A program made the position numbers and the translations under genes. From Isoetes taiwanensis (lineage: Eukaryota > Streptophyta > Lycopodiopsida > Isoetales > Isoetaceae), in assembly GCA_021234155.1 (NCBI GenBank), contig JAJEKV010000034.1:3463491-3527490 (forward strand): 64,000 bases of DNA, in the 5' to 3' direction. The notes beneath the pieces were generated by a model, which saw only the letters and a program-made list of their open reading frames with translations, ran no database searches and was not told the DNA's origin. Numbering within the stretch: position 1 is the first letter of the stretch; the number at the start of each line of letters is the position of its first letter. Positions 14,013 through 29,000 of the stretch are shown piece by piece.

Positions 14013-16224
14013 TGATGCAAACTGGCTGGACCCCACTTAGCCTCGAGGTCAAAGCTGATAGTCTTGGTCAGGACACCAGATCACTTGAGGTGATCCTCTA
14101 TGCTCAAATATCTATCTAATTTCCAAACCCTCAGAGAACAGATTTTAAGTTCCTAAGCTAAAAGCTAGTCTTACTCAAGCGAGGCACAAAAAACCAATGC
14201 ATGACATTTTACAGCCCAAATGGCAGCAGTCTGATGACATGTAGCCAAAGGTATTTGTGGAAAGTCTATCACAAAAAAATCTCCATAGTTGATAGGAATC
14301 AGGGTTAAGGCGGGCCAGGCCTAGGACCCACTTTGGCCAGGAGTACATGCTATTCCTGGGGTGAAAAAAATCAGTCACCTTGAATTTGAAGAGACTATAT
14401 GCAGGCATACAAATGTCTATAAATCAGGGGCTTTGAAACATTAGGTGATTGATCTTTTTTTAACTTTTCAACTTTTCCTTTTCAGGAGTAGACATTGCAA
14501 AATGCAAATTCACATACGGGGCCTCACATCCACAGATGCCGAATGTAGTCTTTTTCTTTCGTGCACGACAATTTAAATGCAAATCACGGCGAATAATATT
14601 TCCAAATTGAGGATTTTCATTTCAAGCCCAGGCAGAGTCCACCCACATTGACATATTTAGCCGGAGTCAAGATGGCGTCGATTATTAAAACATCTCTAAA
14701 AACATGAATATTTGGATACATATGGCGGGTCATAATATACACTCGGGGAATAATTTCTTAAAAGGCGGGAGGATCTCACCGTATGAATTTGACTTTATAC
14801 TCTTCCGGTACTTAGTCTTCCATTCAGCAGCCCACACTTTTTCGGTGAACCGGCCCTCTCTTTTAAAATCTACGTTTCATTTGGGATCTTGGCAAATTTG
14901 GTCTTGGCCCGTTTACGGATTTGGTTTAGGAATGCTACTTTAGGTATAGCGGGGGTGGGGAATGAGTGATAGCATGGCGTTAATTCAGTTTGATCGAAAA
15001 AGCAGGTTCTTAGCAGAAGTTAAATTTAGAGTTTGGAAGTTTCGAGATGATTTATCCCACAGGAAACGGCTGAAAAAACGCTAGGTATATAAAGACTGGC
15101 ATTTTTCTAAATCACGTCTGCGTGGGTGGATATTGCGCTACGTCCCTTAACTAAGGATAGAATTCTTTAGTGATGTAGGACCATTCGGATAAATTTAGAT
15201 TAGGGTGGGTCGGGATTTATTTTATCATTTTATTTTGGCGTTCCCAATGCTTTAATATCGATTAAAGCTAGGGTTCTTTTTGGATTTCGGTTGTCCCGGG
15301 CATATTTTTGTGCTATGACGCAGCTTCATCGCCAAGGAATAGAAACACGGCATTGGTTTTAGGTATAGTGGAGCTTCGCAATTGGAATGGCAATAGGATT
15401 TAGAATAGAGTAGCAAGGAGGGAGAACAAAATTTGAAAAGGCTCATTTTCCAAACATTTTGATCTCATGGATTTAAACCAACTTTTTTCTGGGCTTAATT
15501 GGCTTTGCCTAGTCATCATTTGATGATGTAAAAGTGATGTGATGGTGTAGATAAGTGTAATGATGTTAAATTGATGTAATGGTGTGGGGTAATTAGATGA
15601 GTGTGGATACTTATGTTTTAGGTAGCTTAATGAGTGGATGACATATGATAGCAAAATGAGTGGACCAAAGTAGCTTGTAGGTATTGGCCTTAATGTCCCC
15701 AGCCATCCCTTACTATATCGCAGAAGTGGTGACTAGAGCAAATTCGTGCTAACCCCTTCCCTTACTTTTGTATTTTGGCTAACCAAAAATGTAACAGCTT
15801 TAACACTTAGATTGTGGGTGCGTCGGCCAGTTGGTTGTGATGGTATTGACATACCAGAAACTTGAAGTCACAAATGACTCTATTTGGTTAATAATAACTT
15901 TCTTGTGTGTACCTTAGGTAGTGGTAGGTCAACTATGGAATAGAGGCTATGTGGTCCTTATAATGGGTATAGGGTGGAATGCAAGAAAGAAAAAGAAAAA
16001 AAGAATAAGGTGGTAATTTATGTTAGGCCAGTTAAATGTGAGATAGAAAAGCTAATACAATGAAGGAAGAAAAATACTATTTCTTAAACACCCAAACTTC
16101 ATAGGGTCTTTAAGCTTCTAGATCCTTAGATCCTCTCAATGTGATCTTGGTTCGGTTCAAGTATATGGGTTTCTTCAAACGTATCTTCTTTTCACAATAT
16201 GAATAGATTTGATGGCACCACCCA
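14013..16224. repeat. Right copy of the 2.2-kb direct repeat (possible LTR)
   Basis: Colinear with 5,571-7,788, with the same order of shared words and heavy small-indel divergence. It begins TGATGCAAACTGGCTGG and ends at GATGGCACCACCCA. The indel-to-substitution ratio looks high for ordinary neutral decay, which raises the possibility of uncorrected long-read errors in this part of the assembly. Confidence 0.75.
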
Positions 16225-19200
16225 CTTATGTTGCCTGCTTGAGACATAAAAGTAAATTATAGAGGTTAGATGTTCACGCCAGATTTTGCGTTTTAGAATA
16301 TGAAATGACCGCGACAGCACCGCGCCACCCGCGAAGGCCGTGGCAGGAACTTTGAAGTTCCGGGTCATTTTGCAGGGGTCTGTGATCGACTAAAGGTGGA
16401 CCCACAGGTCGGAACTCCGCGGAATGGGAACACCATTTTGCAGCCGAAGCCCAGTCGTTATCCGGTCACCTGCGTAAAATTATATCCCAGCGGGAGAATA
16501 ATTGAAGCCCAGGATGCATTCCCTTCCCTAAATTAGTCGATTTAAGAAATCGGAGGATTTTTTCAAATTCATACTTGGAGGAGGACGTGAAACTACGGAG
16601 GAGGAAGCAGCTAAATTTGATGAAGAATCATTGGTTTTGAATATTTAGGGTTTTAAGTATAAACTTTTAGGATTAACTGATTTGGCAGGCTCATTTTAGC
16701 AGAAGGAAAGGCCGGAGAGAAACAAAAGGCTCAAAGAAAGGAAAAGATATGAGAGAGTGTAAAGAAGAGGATCTAAATTAAGATGGATCGAAAACCATGA
16801 ATTCATTCTGAAAACAGATTTAAGATGGTACGGCTGCGGTGATCTAATCTATACTCAGGTACAGCAGCTACGATGATGTATTTAGTCCGGTGCGTTTACC
16901 GAAAATTCTGGGTATCATTTCCTCAGAGCTCTTCCCTCTTCAAACGACCTCCCGGATTTAAAGATCATTGATAGGATCGATCTCAATACTAAACTTGGGG
17001 CCAGTTAAGGAAAGTAACATTTGAGTTAGTTGGATTTGAAACTTGGGGTTACTATAGTGACAAAGCCTGTGTGAGAAAAAATATTTGGCACTACATTAAC
17101 ATTTTTAACAATTATAATGAATTTGGTGGAGCATTCTTTAAATTTATATACACCCATAGGTTTGCACAAACTAAAGCTTCTCAAATTTAAAATTGGTAGT
17201 TCTTTTCCCTCTTGTTCCTTTTAGACTTAGCCAGGCTATCCTTAAGTTAGTAAAAGCAAATTGTCCACACGTTGGACAAATTAAATTACTTTGAATCATG
17301 CAGTGGTCTGGCTAACACTGCTTTGCGATCCAAAACAAAAGCAGGCCGAGGGGAGCAACATTATCCCCAGACGGATAACGTTTTGGAATGAAGAACTAGA
17401 CACTGCTGAAATAGATGTAGAATTCATGGAGTAAAGCTACCTTTTGGCCCTTAAATCCAGAAAACTGTGAAGTTTTGCGTGTAAAGGCGTCCAGATTTGG
17501 GTAAAGTAGGTTTGAGCCCATTGCTGCAACTTGATCCGATTGGCTATAAGGGCACTTTACAGGCCCAGTTAGTTCAAAGGGACAAATCAAATTTAGAAAA
17601 GGCTCATCATCTCAAAGCATTCACAACAACTGCCAGATTTTGCGCTCGGTTGCAGAATCACAGCATTTCTTAAATGCTTCCTGTGCTGATAATCACTATT
17701 CTCCAAACAGTAGCTCTTTCCATCATTGAGTTTTGTGCTGTTTCTTCAATTTCATAGAGCGTTTTTAATCTAACTTTGTGCAGTGACTTGAGTTTTGCAT
17801 TTCTATCGGATGACTAATGGCCTAGTGCTCGGTCGAGAAGAAATCTAGGACTAAAAAAATTCCCAAAAATTTATTAAAATTAGGCCAAATGAAGATTACT
17901 GCGAGCATTCAGGCAATTAATAGGGGTTGAGATCAAGATTCGAAGATCCTCGTCTTAAAAAATCTTGAAAATGACGAAGGATGATGCCCAAAAGTGGCTA
18001 CTGAGGTTACACTTAAAGTAGAAGCACGATTCAAGTTACTGGTCCATGTTTGGGAAGGTCGGACTCACGGTTGGACGATAGATTAGGCAAAGAAAAAGTG
18101 GCGGATCTGGTAGAGTTCGCAGATTCATTTATCTGTGAAAAGTTCGACAAAAATATTTTCGACGGATAAAATTTGCTAAGTAGCATTTAGCTAGATCCAC
18201 GGATCTAAATCCGATTTTGTTTTTATTTAGACAGGATTTTGGAGATAAATAGTAGAAAATTTAAGGTTAATGTACAAACAGACTTAAAACTCGTGTCAAC
18301 AAATCAAATAAGAATTTGTGCAGTATATTCCAAAAGAAACTTGCCTATCACAATTATATAGTTTAGATATGATTGAGATATGATAGTGGAGGAGAAACAC
18401 TTAAACATGCATTAAGCATAAAAAAGATCATGCTTAAGGCAGGTGCACAAACTTACAGAAACCATTAACCTTTTTGGGAAAAAATGAAAAAAATAGTGTC
18501 TTATCCTTAAGAAAATATGAATAAATAATTTATGATAGAAGATTTGGTTTGCTAGGAAGAATCAAGTCTACTCGATGGCGAAACCTTCAGCGAATTATTT
18601 TTGACGGGCTTGGCGGAAGATACAAATGATTCACGGCTGAATGAGATCTTGATTGGTGAAAGCTTCTATTGAATTTGAAAGTCTAAATTATGGAGACAAT
18701 GGTGGGGAGGTTTGAGCTGGTAGGTTGGGAAAATACAGTGGATATATGGTAGCAAAAGAAAGGGTAAAACTACCAAAAGGTAAAAAGCGGATATCACCAG
18801 TAGAAGTTATGCTAATCAAGACGTATCCCAAAAGAACTGCAGTTTGAAGGAAGAGTAGACTCGATAATAGAAGCTTGGTACATTTTCATTTATCCTTTGG
18901 ATTCTGAGAAAAACTTATTTCCTGAGTTACTTTCAATCAGAAATACACTGGACAATCTCTCTGGCATTTTGTGGCAATTCATTTGTGAGAGGATGTAAAG
19001 AACGTTTAGAAGCCTCAATGAATAGACTCAGTGTATTTTGGTTATTTTAAATAAGTAATATAACTTACTTCAACTGCATAGATGGTTGTACATACAGGAA
19101 ACCAAAGTAAAGCTTCACTGATAAATCGAAAATCACGATTATAAAAGATGGTCAGCCAGATGTCATGCAACAAAATTTAAAGTTTTGGTAATATTTGATC

Positions 19201-22200
19201 ATTTCTCTCTTCGGAGGAGGTAACATAAAGAATAAAATAGCATAAAACAATGGATGAAGCGGGATCCAATGGGATCATCTAGGTGTACAAAACACTCTGA
19301 TAATAAAGCATGAATTGTTGGCAGGCTAAATTTCTTTAAAACTTGTTTGGTTGTCTTTCTAGTAGGTTATTTACTAATCAAGGCAAAGAGTCTGGTGAAG
19401 GCCAGGTACCCAATGTATTTTTTGGCCCTTATACTGATTACCATTCTTTATTACTAACTCGGTAGCTAGTTTATGGTCGATAATTCTTCCCATCGTGTCA
19501 TTTTCTTTGTTATGATGTGTAAAATGTTAAATGGATTAGTAAAAAAGGAAAACTTAGAAGAGTCGAAATACATGACCAGTGATGTACTTTTGAAATTTTA
19601 CTGGCTAGCGTGAGGCTTAATCGCGGAAGTTATGAACATTATCTTTAGCCGTTTAATGCCACCAGTACATCTCCTCTCTTTATATAACACTCTAAAAAAA
19701 GAAAAAATAAGATACCTTGGAACTTTCCAGGCTGAAATATATCCTTTTCAAACTTTTGCAAAACCAGGTGTGGACATGGTACCTGACTATAAATTCGGAT
19801 ATTTGCATCACCTCTATGGGTTTTGTACTGAAAAGGTTTTTGATAAATGAGAATGTAAATAACTAAAGCATGTAGAACAATTCCCCGGTGGGTGAGATCA
19901 ACAATCTGAAAGGATCTGGCGTGTATATAAAAAGCAACTAGCAGAGGTTTTGCAGGTTTTATCACGTGGTTTTATATGAAGGATTTCACTGGTATTACTA
20001 GGCTAATCCCTCTCATCTCAGTTCATATCATTTAGGGCATTTCATATATGGTTTTGCAATGGTTTTGCCACATATTTTATTATAAGAGCAATTAATTTAA
20101 TTTTATGAGAGGCCATACAATGGCAGGTAAACTTTGGGTTCTACTTTCAGGTTAAATTGGGTGAGAGGGTGAGAGAGATACGGGTAGAAGGGGATTTAGG
20201 ATTTCCGGCGTTTCTCTAAGCTCACGATTCTCGATAAGCATAGATTAATAAGCTTGATCCATACGAAAAGGTGTCAGCTTGCGACTATAAGCCCTACTTG
20301 GAGGGCACAATCTGGTCTTGCTGAAACCCTCTGGTTTATTCCTGCAGAAAATTCAATCACTTCTTTTTATTTATTTCTTTGGCTGCCCCAGCAGAAAGGA
20401 TCAGCAGCCAAAGATCTTTCCATTTTGTTTCATATCAAAGGGTAACACACTCCACCACTGGTACATTCCAGGTGAGGCTTGTTGACATACCCATTGCTTT
20501 ACTTTATAATGCTGGGCGACACGGCAGCTTCAAACTAAATGGTCAGTAGTGGGTTACTGGGCTCTGGTTTTATAGATTGAGGCAATGGGTATATGCTCTA
20601 ATAATTACGCCGGCGGATAATCTTCAGGCAAAGAGTTTGTGGTACACTAATGCAAACATCTCAACTTTCTGAAGGGTTTTACATTTCAAATCGATGGAGA
20701 TTTAGTCCTTCGTTCAAGGATCACGATGTATCCGGGTCTACAAATTACATAAAAGCAAAGGATTATGCAGGGAGATCAATTAATGAGCCAGAGGTCCTTT
20801 GGTCCTTCTAACCGTAACTGCGAATTTGGATATCACCACCATAGTATAGATACTTTGACATCTCAGACTAATTCTTGTGATGCGGTATACAAGCGATCTT
20901 CTTCTTTAGAATTAGTGAAGGAACTTTTAAAAATGGACGGCGTTGTACAAAAATGAAGGCCTTGTTCTTTGCATGGTCACTTCGGCAGAAATCAATGAAA
21001 GTTCCAAGAACCAAAATAGAAAACCATAAATAAGCCATTCTAAATCTCTTTTTCACATTGTAGAACGCCTCTGTCTGGTATACGTTTCTGTAATTTGGAC
21101 CTTCAGTGACTATCTTTTCACAGGCACTATTTAGGATATCTAGCATTATATGTGGATGGAGCTCTTCGGCATGGATATTTACAACCGTAGCAAAAATATA
21201 TCATCACAGCACTATATTTCTTGCACTTTGTTTGGGTAAAACTAGAACTGGAAACTATAGTTTAGGTCTGGAAGCGATAAAATCACGACCGGCAAAGACT
21301 CATTCCTCAACAAATGGGCCATGTTCAATGCAACCACGTCTACAAAATCTAATCACAGAGATAAGAATTTCTGACATTTCAGAATCAAAGCTGATTTCCT
21401 TTAGATTCAGAAAGCGGTATGAAATGCTGGCTTGATGAAGAGCTATTGGGATAGATGAGAAATATGATTGGAGTATGCTTTATATATGCGAGTTCTTAAG
21501 TCCTTGAAAGCTAATTAAAAAATTGCCTAATTTGATTTTAGTAAGCTTTAGGTTTGTTTACAAGATGCATTTCATTTCAAACGCCTGGAATAAATGGGTA
21601 CTCGAGTATGATGTATCACTGTTTTTACTATAACGTCACTTCCTAGAAAACAGCCGTGACAGGGCATGCATCTGTAAATGCATATTTATACCCCTCTTGG
21701 CAAATGTGGTCTTGTTACCAGCCATTATTATTTGAACTGTGAGTTTGATGCACTTGAACTATTGCGGCTAGCATGTCCCATGCGTTTGATATAGAAGTTC
21801 CATTTTCTTATTCCTAAATATTCTAGGTTTCTTTATATTCTAATGCTAACTATCGACTTCTAACTTTTGATCTACTTTGTTTAATTACATTTGTATGCTT
21901 GAAGTACTATTCAAACCTATCTGACTTATCATTACAATTTTATATTTTTTGTAATGTCATCAATATATTCTAAATACTAAATTAAGGCCCAAATATGTTT
22001 TAATACAACCTTACATACTTGCATATAGCACTGTCACACACATAATATAAATTTAAAATGTTTTCTTGAGATTTTGAAATTTTGGGTTAACTTACCGCGA
22101 AACCATTATATCAACCTCTAAAATTAAATCCACTTGAGCCCGGTTTGATTGCATATTCCACCGGGGGAGGAGGGGAGGGTGGTAGGCCCCTATAATTATG

Positions 22201-25200
22201 TTTACTACATTTACAGAATCAGCACCATATAGATATTACGCAAATCTTAAATTATTTACGTCTTGGCTATCTGATGTAAATTCCTTGCATCCATACCCCA
22301 CAGATAGGAAGCATGCCGAGATTGTAAATTAAGGTGCTAAAGGGTGGGCCTCACTGTCAACTAGCTCGTTGCAGGAGTCACCCCAGATGTGAATGTACCC
22401 CGGAGCCAAAGGGTTGGGGATTTAATTTTAGAGTGATGGATGTAATGGTTTGGCGTGTGGTTTTGGATCTAATCTTGAATTATGTGTATCTTCCAGGATC
22501 GGAGTCGTCCCACTTGGCTTTTAGAGGAAAGTAGAATACTCAAAATATTACTGCGCTGAAATGAAAATTTAACTGATATGAATCAGCAAGACACTCTGGT
22601 CCCGCCCTAAACTATACTAATTCCTAAGCGTGGGGGCTAAAAAGATTATTTATATATTTGGATTTAAAAGAGGAAAAACCGATGAGACCATAAAACAAGT
22701 TTGGAGCAATCCTGCTGAAATAATAACACAATACAGTTCTTGCACAAACTTCATGGAATCTGGGCTACAGGATCCATAAGTTGGATAAAGAGAGCTAGAT
22801 CAATTCCGCCTTAGTTCCTAGAAACCCCGTTTACCAAGATTCACGGTATCTTTAAATGAATTCCTGCCACTTTGTGCATATTTTAAATGCAGTATAATTA
22901 ACGATACATTGAGAGATAAGCTATACTAAAATAGGTGGCTGAATAACATTGGCAAAATAAAAAGTAATGACCAAAGTATACGTCTCCTAAATAGGATGTA
23001 CTGACGTCGGATCTTTAAATGCAGCCTGAGAAGGTAGAGATGGAACTGGTGAGCTCCATCAGAATAAAGCCACAATACTAAGTCAGCAGCCAATAAGTAA
23101 ATTAGTGCCATATACCTCACGGGCAACAAAAAGATCTGCAGGTAGCCAAGCTAATTCTCTGATCCTGCAAGTTATCCTCATTACAATCTGAGAAAGATAC
23201 TTTCTGTCGTCCTTATGAACTAGAGGTTTATGCATCCATAAAAGCGTACGCTTTGCGCTGTTTTTCCCATCCTTGGATTAGTTGGGTTTGTTTTATAACA
23301 AAACTAAACCCGTATAAAACCGCAAAATTGTAGATATACCCTAGAACTGGCTAGGACCAGCACCAATCTTTTGGTCCAACTATACTGAAAACCTACCATG
23401 GTGCTGGCAGATCCGTTTTGTTCTTTAATGGGTTATTGCTTTGGCCTTACGTTCACAAGCTTGGTGATGCATTATTGCTGCGTACCTGCATAGGCATATA
23501 TGTTTGGCACCAGCGCAGCTGCGTTTCAAGTGGATTCAGAAGTGGGCTACGACAGACTTCCCCCATCTCAATATTACAGTGGATCTGACAAGCATTGAGT
23601 AATGTTACCCATAGATTGAAATCATGTTCCATAGTATCATTAAATGGATTTTTCTGCGCATTTTAAATGAGGATCCACCGTCAGATGATATTTCTTGGTT
23701 AGACCATACCCTTGAATCAAAGACTTGTAATACAAATGGGCTTCATCCACCACATTCCGTCACATTCGTGACACAAGGGCCTTACTGAATCTTTTCTTTG
23801 GGTCCAATGCCAGAGCATATCTTCCAAAACACTGCCATTATTTAGCTTCCCAAGCTGGAAGCCTCCTCCTGCAATCCTTCCTTTTATGTTCCTTCATCTT
23901 GATTCAGTGAAAACATTTGAAGACTTTAAATTGTATTCGAAACTTCCATTTGCATACATATCGACAACTTCTATGCATCAGGTAATAGCGTCATAAAAGT
24001 CCATTTCACATCAATTTGCTTCTGAACATGCCGTCCTTGTGCTATTGCACCTGTGCAACTGCATGCTTTCAAAAGGCTCAAAAATATTACTTTATTAGGC
24101 TTTATATTACCTGTGTACATATGTCAAACTGAACAAGTACAAAACCAGCCTCTTCCCCATTAGTAAGCGCCACCTGGGATAATTGCACCCCCCCAGGACC
24201 TACGTCTGGACACTGGTAATGATCAAGATACAAGCCTCCTATGATCACGCGTTTGGCGCCACATATCAACAAGAGCACTCGCCATAATAGCATCAAACTG
24301 AGGCTGACACCAGATCTGCTCGTGAATAGTTTCTTTGAGATTCTATATTAAGTTATACTGCTGCGCTGAGGTTGGCCGGGATATGTTGTCCTATCACCTG
24401 GGGCCACCGTTAGAAGGTCCTCAAGCCTCTAAGAAAAGCGAAATCGCTTCACCATGTTAGGCATATCAAGCAATCGGCTGCGTTAACGCGGATTCTCATC
24501 CAACGCTTATCAAAGACCATGCATTACCCCTCTCAAAATACATTTTGCGCCACATATCAACAAGTGTGTTTCCTAACACAATGTCATCTTAGAAACTACG
24601 TATTCATAATCTACTCATGGGTCATCTGACCCCTGCAAGCCTGTCTCCTGCATTTCCATGCTTTCAGATCTCAAAGAGGATGCCGTTACTCTCTGGTTGC
24701 CTACCTCTGCATTGCATTTCATTAAAACCATCGAGCAGTGATTGCTCACCCCTTCTGCACACTTCTACCACCAATTGTATCCACTGACATCAGACTTGAT
24801 GCTGATGGTCGTGAAATTGCATATACCTCCCAGTAAACTCCCAGACTGGCATAACCTCCATTCGACATTTACTTATAAATACTATCAAGTGATAAACCGT
24901 CCTCAATATTTTCATGGAGACTAGTCTGCACTGGCGGAGTGTCATATTTACTGCATGCTTTAAAGCACTTAGGGAATATGACCTGTTGGCTAATGCCTCT
25001 GGAATAATACATGGTAATTCAAAACCAGATCATTTTTCACCGCCATTTTGGGCATATCCACCCGTCATTACCCCCAAAGTTTCTATTTCGTTTTGGCAAA
25101 CTGCCGAGAATTACTCCATATTCGCTATAAATCCTAAGCACATTTTAGCATATACATATCAATAAGTGTATTTTTGACCCAGGTTTCTCCCGGATTGGCC

Positions 25201-25559
25201 CAGCCACTTAGATGTCGCTCATGAATCCATCTGCCATGTTCTACAGCTTTGTATATAGTACAGCAAACAGAATACTCAGAAATCTGACCCTGTCAGCTGT
25301 AATTCCCTCTATGAAACATGCTATCAAAAGCACAAGGCAAGATGGCCATTTGCCATATTAAAGCGCTATATCAACCAGCCCCCACTTATTAACATTTCGA
25401 TACGGCATATTTATTAAAGGTATATTTATATAGGTTGCCCATTTGTATGAATGGTTACATGGCTACTACTGAGTGGATTGGGCCTTCCAGAGTATCTGGG
25501 CGTGAATGTGCGCCTCGTCCTTCGCCTATGCTAGCACAAGCACCAGAGGCTGAGGAAGC
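16225..25559. other. Long stretch without a recognised gene
   Basis: Read on both strands, no domain was recognised. Open frames are mostly under 110 codons and lack motifs. Sequence is AT-rich with short homopolymers. Near 24.2-25.2 kb, words such as CACATATCAACAAG and CATATCAATAAG recur, hinting at diverged short repeats, but I cannot define a unit. Confidence 0.4.
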
Positions 25560-26075
25560 GTGAAGCCTGTTGGGTTTTTCCCCACTGCTTTGCAGATTAT
25601 TAAACAAATGAAGAGCTTCTTTCGTCTTGCACTTGCGGGCATCAATAGTGATTCCAGCGGCATAATGGCGGCACCTGGCACAGCAGTATCCCCCCCATCA
25701 AGCTTCATCCAAAGAAGCGCCACAGAGCCAAAAAGCCAGACGGGATGATCCGCAAAGAATGCAACACTATCAAATCCACTATACGATTAATAACAATTTT
25801 GTTGTCCTTTAATTCCAATTAAGCACTCATAGATTATTTTGTGTAATATCTGGGCAAAGAAATTTACCTGTTTATTTGCAGGATTTCGGCAAACGGTATA
25901 CCCAAACTACATTCATTACGCTCCGATACAAACTTTGCCACCATGAGATGGAGGGTCAGGAACTCAAGAATCTTCGACAACTGTTGTCGCGTGATCTGCC
26001 CCAGAGTATTATCCGTCTCATACCGGATGCGTTGGGCAGTTCGACCACCATAGCGACATAACGACATCAATGCTG
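25560..26075 (-). other. Possible exon pair of an unidentified gene (minus strand)
   Basis: On the minus strand an open frame of about 67 codons runs from about 26,075 to a good donor site at 25,868/25,867 (CAG|GTAAAT). It includes the protein-like segments RYGGRTAQRIRYETDN and QQLSKILEFLTLHLMVAKF. A second open block, 25,760 to about 25,526, has GSVALLWMKLDGG and PASARRKKLFICLIICKA. I cannot name a family, and the acceptor for the second block is not clear. Consensus splicing plus ordinary amino-acid composition favour real exons, but chance is not excluded. Confidence 0.28.
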
Positions 26076-29000
26076 ATCACTGCGCTGGGCAATGCTGAGG
26101 GAAGCTAATAAAGACCAGCCAGTACAAACTGATTGGCAAATCACGCTCGGTAAATTGTGCGGGGATCATTTTCAGATTAATCCTTAGAAAAATTTTACGT
26201 TAGGTTTGGATTGAAAGAGTATGGCCTAGATTGCAAATACTGTTGAGTTTGCTGTGGAATCATTTGTAAGATTTTGCTTAAGAGTTTGGGAGAGTTTCTC
26301 AATGTTTTGTACCTGACATTTTAGGTGCTGAATTCAATTCTTTGAGGAAATTACACCGGCTTCCTTTTGCATACTTGCAGAGGCCCAGTTTTCGCCAGTG
26401 ACTCAGGCATCCTTGGAGCCATTACCCAAGGGTGTATCCGTCACCTACCTCTGGCCCGATCGCTGCGGGTGTTCACGACCACAGCCTCGTGTTTAAAAAA
26501 TGAGTTCCTCAAAACCCGCTAGATACCTGCGGTGTTGCTACAAATTGCTCTAAAGCCGCTTTTGAACTTTGGGTTATGGCAGCAGCGGATTGAAGCAGAA
26601 GATTCCGTCGTGAGCACAGCTTATGCAAAGTGCGCAGATTTTCTTATGCACACTTTTAAGCTTACTGACAAAGCTCCCGTCTGGATCTGGAGCTTTTGAT
26701 TTGACTGATGCCGGTTTTGATCTGTGGTATAAAACTAGTCACAGGTTTTACGGTATTGTAGGCGCCGTGGTGAAATTTGTAAGGCCCCAGAACCCTTTCA
26801 TGGATTTTGTGCTCGGTTGTGACTGAAATGGTTTTAATGCTGTATGTTTTGTTTTTGTGGTCACTTAATAAAAACTTAAAATAAAGTTACTTAGCGATAA
26901 AATAAGCTTCTCACTAAGGTTTAAAAATTGAAATGGCGTTACTTTGGCTTGGGTACTAATGGTTTTGGAAGTAGGTATTATTGGCGAAATCGATATTGCT
27001 TATGCATTCAATTTTTCGATATGGAGAATTTATTGGTGGTTTTGCTGGAGCCCCAGTTTAGGTATTTTATTTCCCCAGGGTTCACGTTAAAATAAGCCAA
27101 GACTTTAGGATGGTAATACCTTCTGGTGGCAGGATGCTGTTATTTCGGTTTTGATGGGAAGGGCGTTCAGGTTTAACTACAGTAGATGTGTGGTTGTTTG
27201 GAAGATTTCACAAAAGTATGGCTGAACTTTACTTATCAGGCAGGTCTGAAACTTTAATTTTAAAGTTTTTGAATCTGGTTCGTCGCGGTATTGAAGCGCC
27301 TGGTTGGTTGAGCTTGGAGTTTCTTTCTGACTTACTCGTCACGAGTTCATGGATTCAAGATATCACAGTCACAGAAACGACCTCCAGGCTCCGAAATTCC
27401 ATTTTGTTTCGGATGTTTCGGTTTGGTTTGAGGAGCAGCCAAAGCGATTTATGAAATGCATAAATGTTAGGTACTATTTTTAGAAGTGCAGGCGGGTTGC
27501 AGGAAGCATCATTTATAATACTCTGCCATGAGCTTTCTTGGGGTGGCCCTCCACAACCTTCAGTCCTTCGAAACACCTAATTCAATCCCCGATAACCCAT
27601 GAAAATTCAATCTTGCGGGTTGAAATTATACTCAAACTCAATGGTTTGCCTTGTGATTCAAAAGTAAATTATGTGGTTAACATCAGGTTTTACTTCTTCC
27701 TCATACATTATGTAGCTGGCGACGATTCGGCGGAAGCAGCTTCGCCAGATCCTTTAACGCCATGCTCTTTCATGGATTAGTGCGAAGGCGGCTAATTGGG
27801 ATCCTAAACGCCTCTGCATGCATGGGAAAATACTCGAAATCTTAAGATACAAAGAACCACCAAAGCACAAAGCGAATGAAAAGGTCCGAAATTGAGTAGA
27901 TTTTTAAGAACCAGCAAAATATAAATCTAAAAAATATCAAATCTGGCGAAATAAAGAAAAGCAAAACCGTAGTAGCAAACCCGCCAGAAGCAAACTCAGG
28001 ACAATGGGAAGCTTTCAGCCCCGGCCCTCAGAGCCTTCGCGAAAATGCCCAGCCAGCTCATTCCAAAGAGCCGGGTTAAATTTGAAGTTGGTGAAATTGA
28101 ACCTCGTATCACGCATACCATTTCCAGCCCGTCGCCTTTGAGACCATCTTACCGCAGTCGCAGGGGTTTGGTACTAACTATCACCCAGGAATCGTGGTAG
28201 GAGGTCGCGGTCAATCTGAGCCGCAGATAAAGATACGGATGACGGCCGTAGGAATGGGGATTCACTTGAGGCCAGGGCATTAAGGGCCAGGATTCATCGT
28301 ATCAGTTACCCAAACCATAGCAAAGAATACGCCATGAGTGCAGCGTCTTCAGCGCCAGAATCTTACTAACCAGTTTCGATCCATACTCCGCTACTTAAAG
28401 GGTTTTAGCATATATATGTTGAGTAAACTTTATCCAATGCTCCATAATTTTACCTTCATGTAGTTCCTTACTTAAAAGTTATATGCCGGAACCATATTTG
28501 AAGTAGCAACTCTAGTAGAGGCCAACCGATATGATCCAGCCATGATGCTAAAGCCCACCTTGCTTTTAGTAGGATCTATGAGCCACCAACCTCTCAGAAG
28601 TGTAGATTACTGTGCAAAACCATATTTGGGGGGTCTCAAAGCATGGTTTGTCACATGTGATCATGAATCCAACACACAATAAGCCGCTAAGCCAGTTCAC
28701 ATATACTTTGCTCCATACCCATGCGCCATTCTCAAAAGCCCCCATAAGCTTCCTGTAATCTCTGCTTGAAAACTATGTCCAGGATCATGCCTTACCTCAA
28801 AGTTTCCATCTCGTGCTTCCTCAATTCGTCATGGGTTTAAGCATTTTGTTATAAACTCACTTATAAAATTAACTGAAAAAATCTAAAACCCACTTTCACT
28901 TAAAGTCAATGCAATATAGTGATCCCTGCAGCCATGTCCTTTTACATTATCACAGGATCAAACCACGCTGGGAATTCAAAACTAATCAGGATGACTTTAT

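Larger units (their letters stand above)
5571..16224. mobile_element. Candidate old LTR retrotransposon bounded by 2.2-kb repeats
   Basis: Two colinear direct repeats of about 2,218 and 2,212 bases flank 6.2 kb. That spacing suits an LTR element. Against it: I see no primer-binding site, no polypurine tract, no matching 5-base target duplication (AAGTC on the left, CTTAT on the right), and no gag or pol motif in the interior. The interior has modest open frames mostly on the minus strand (9,699-10,049; 11,763-12,038; 12,183-12,443) without motifs. If it is an element, it is old or its sequence here is error-rich. Confidence 0.35.

Noticed and set aside
19378-19440. Similarity between 19.38-19.44 kb and 48.30-48.37 kb (CCCAATGTA...TTTTGGCCCTT)
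   Set aside because: Only about 60 bases match loosely and no boundary or extension could be found; too weak to call a repeat family.
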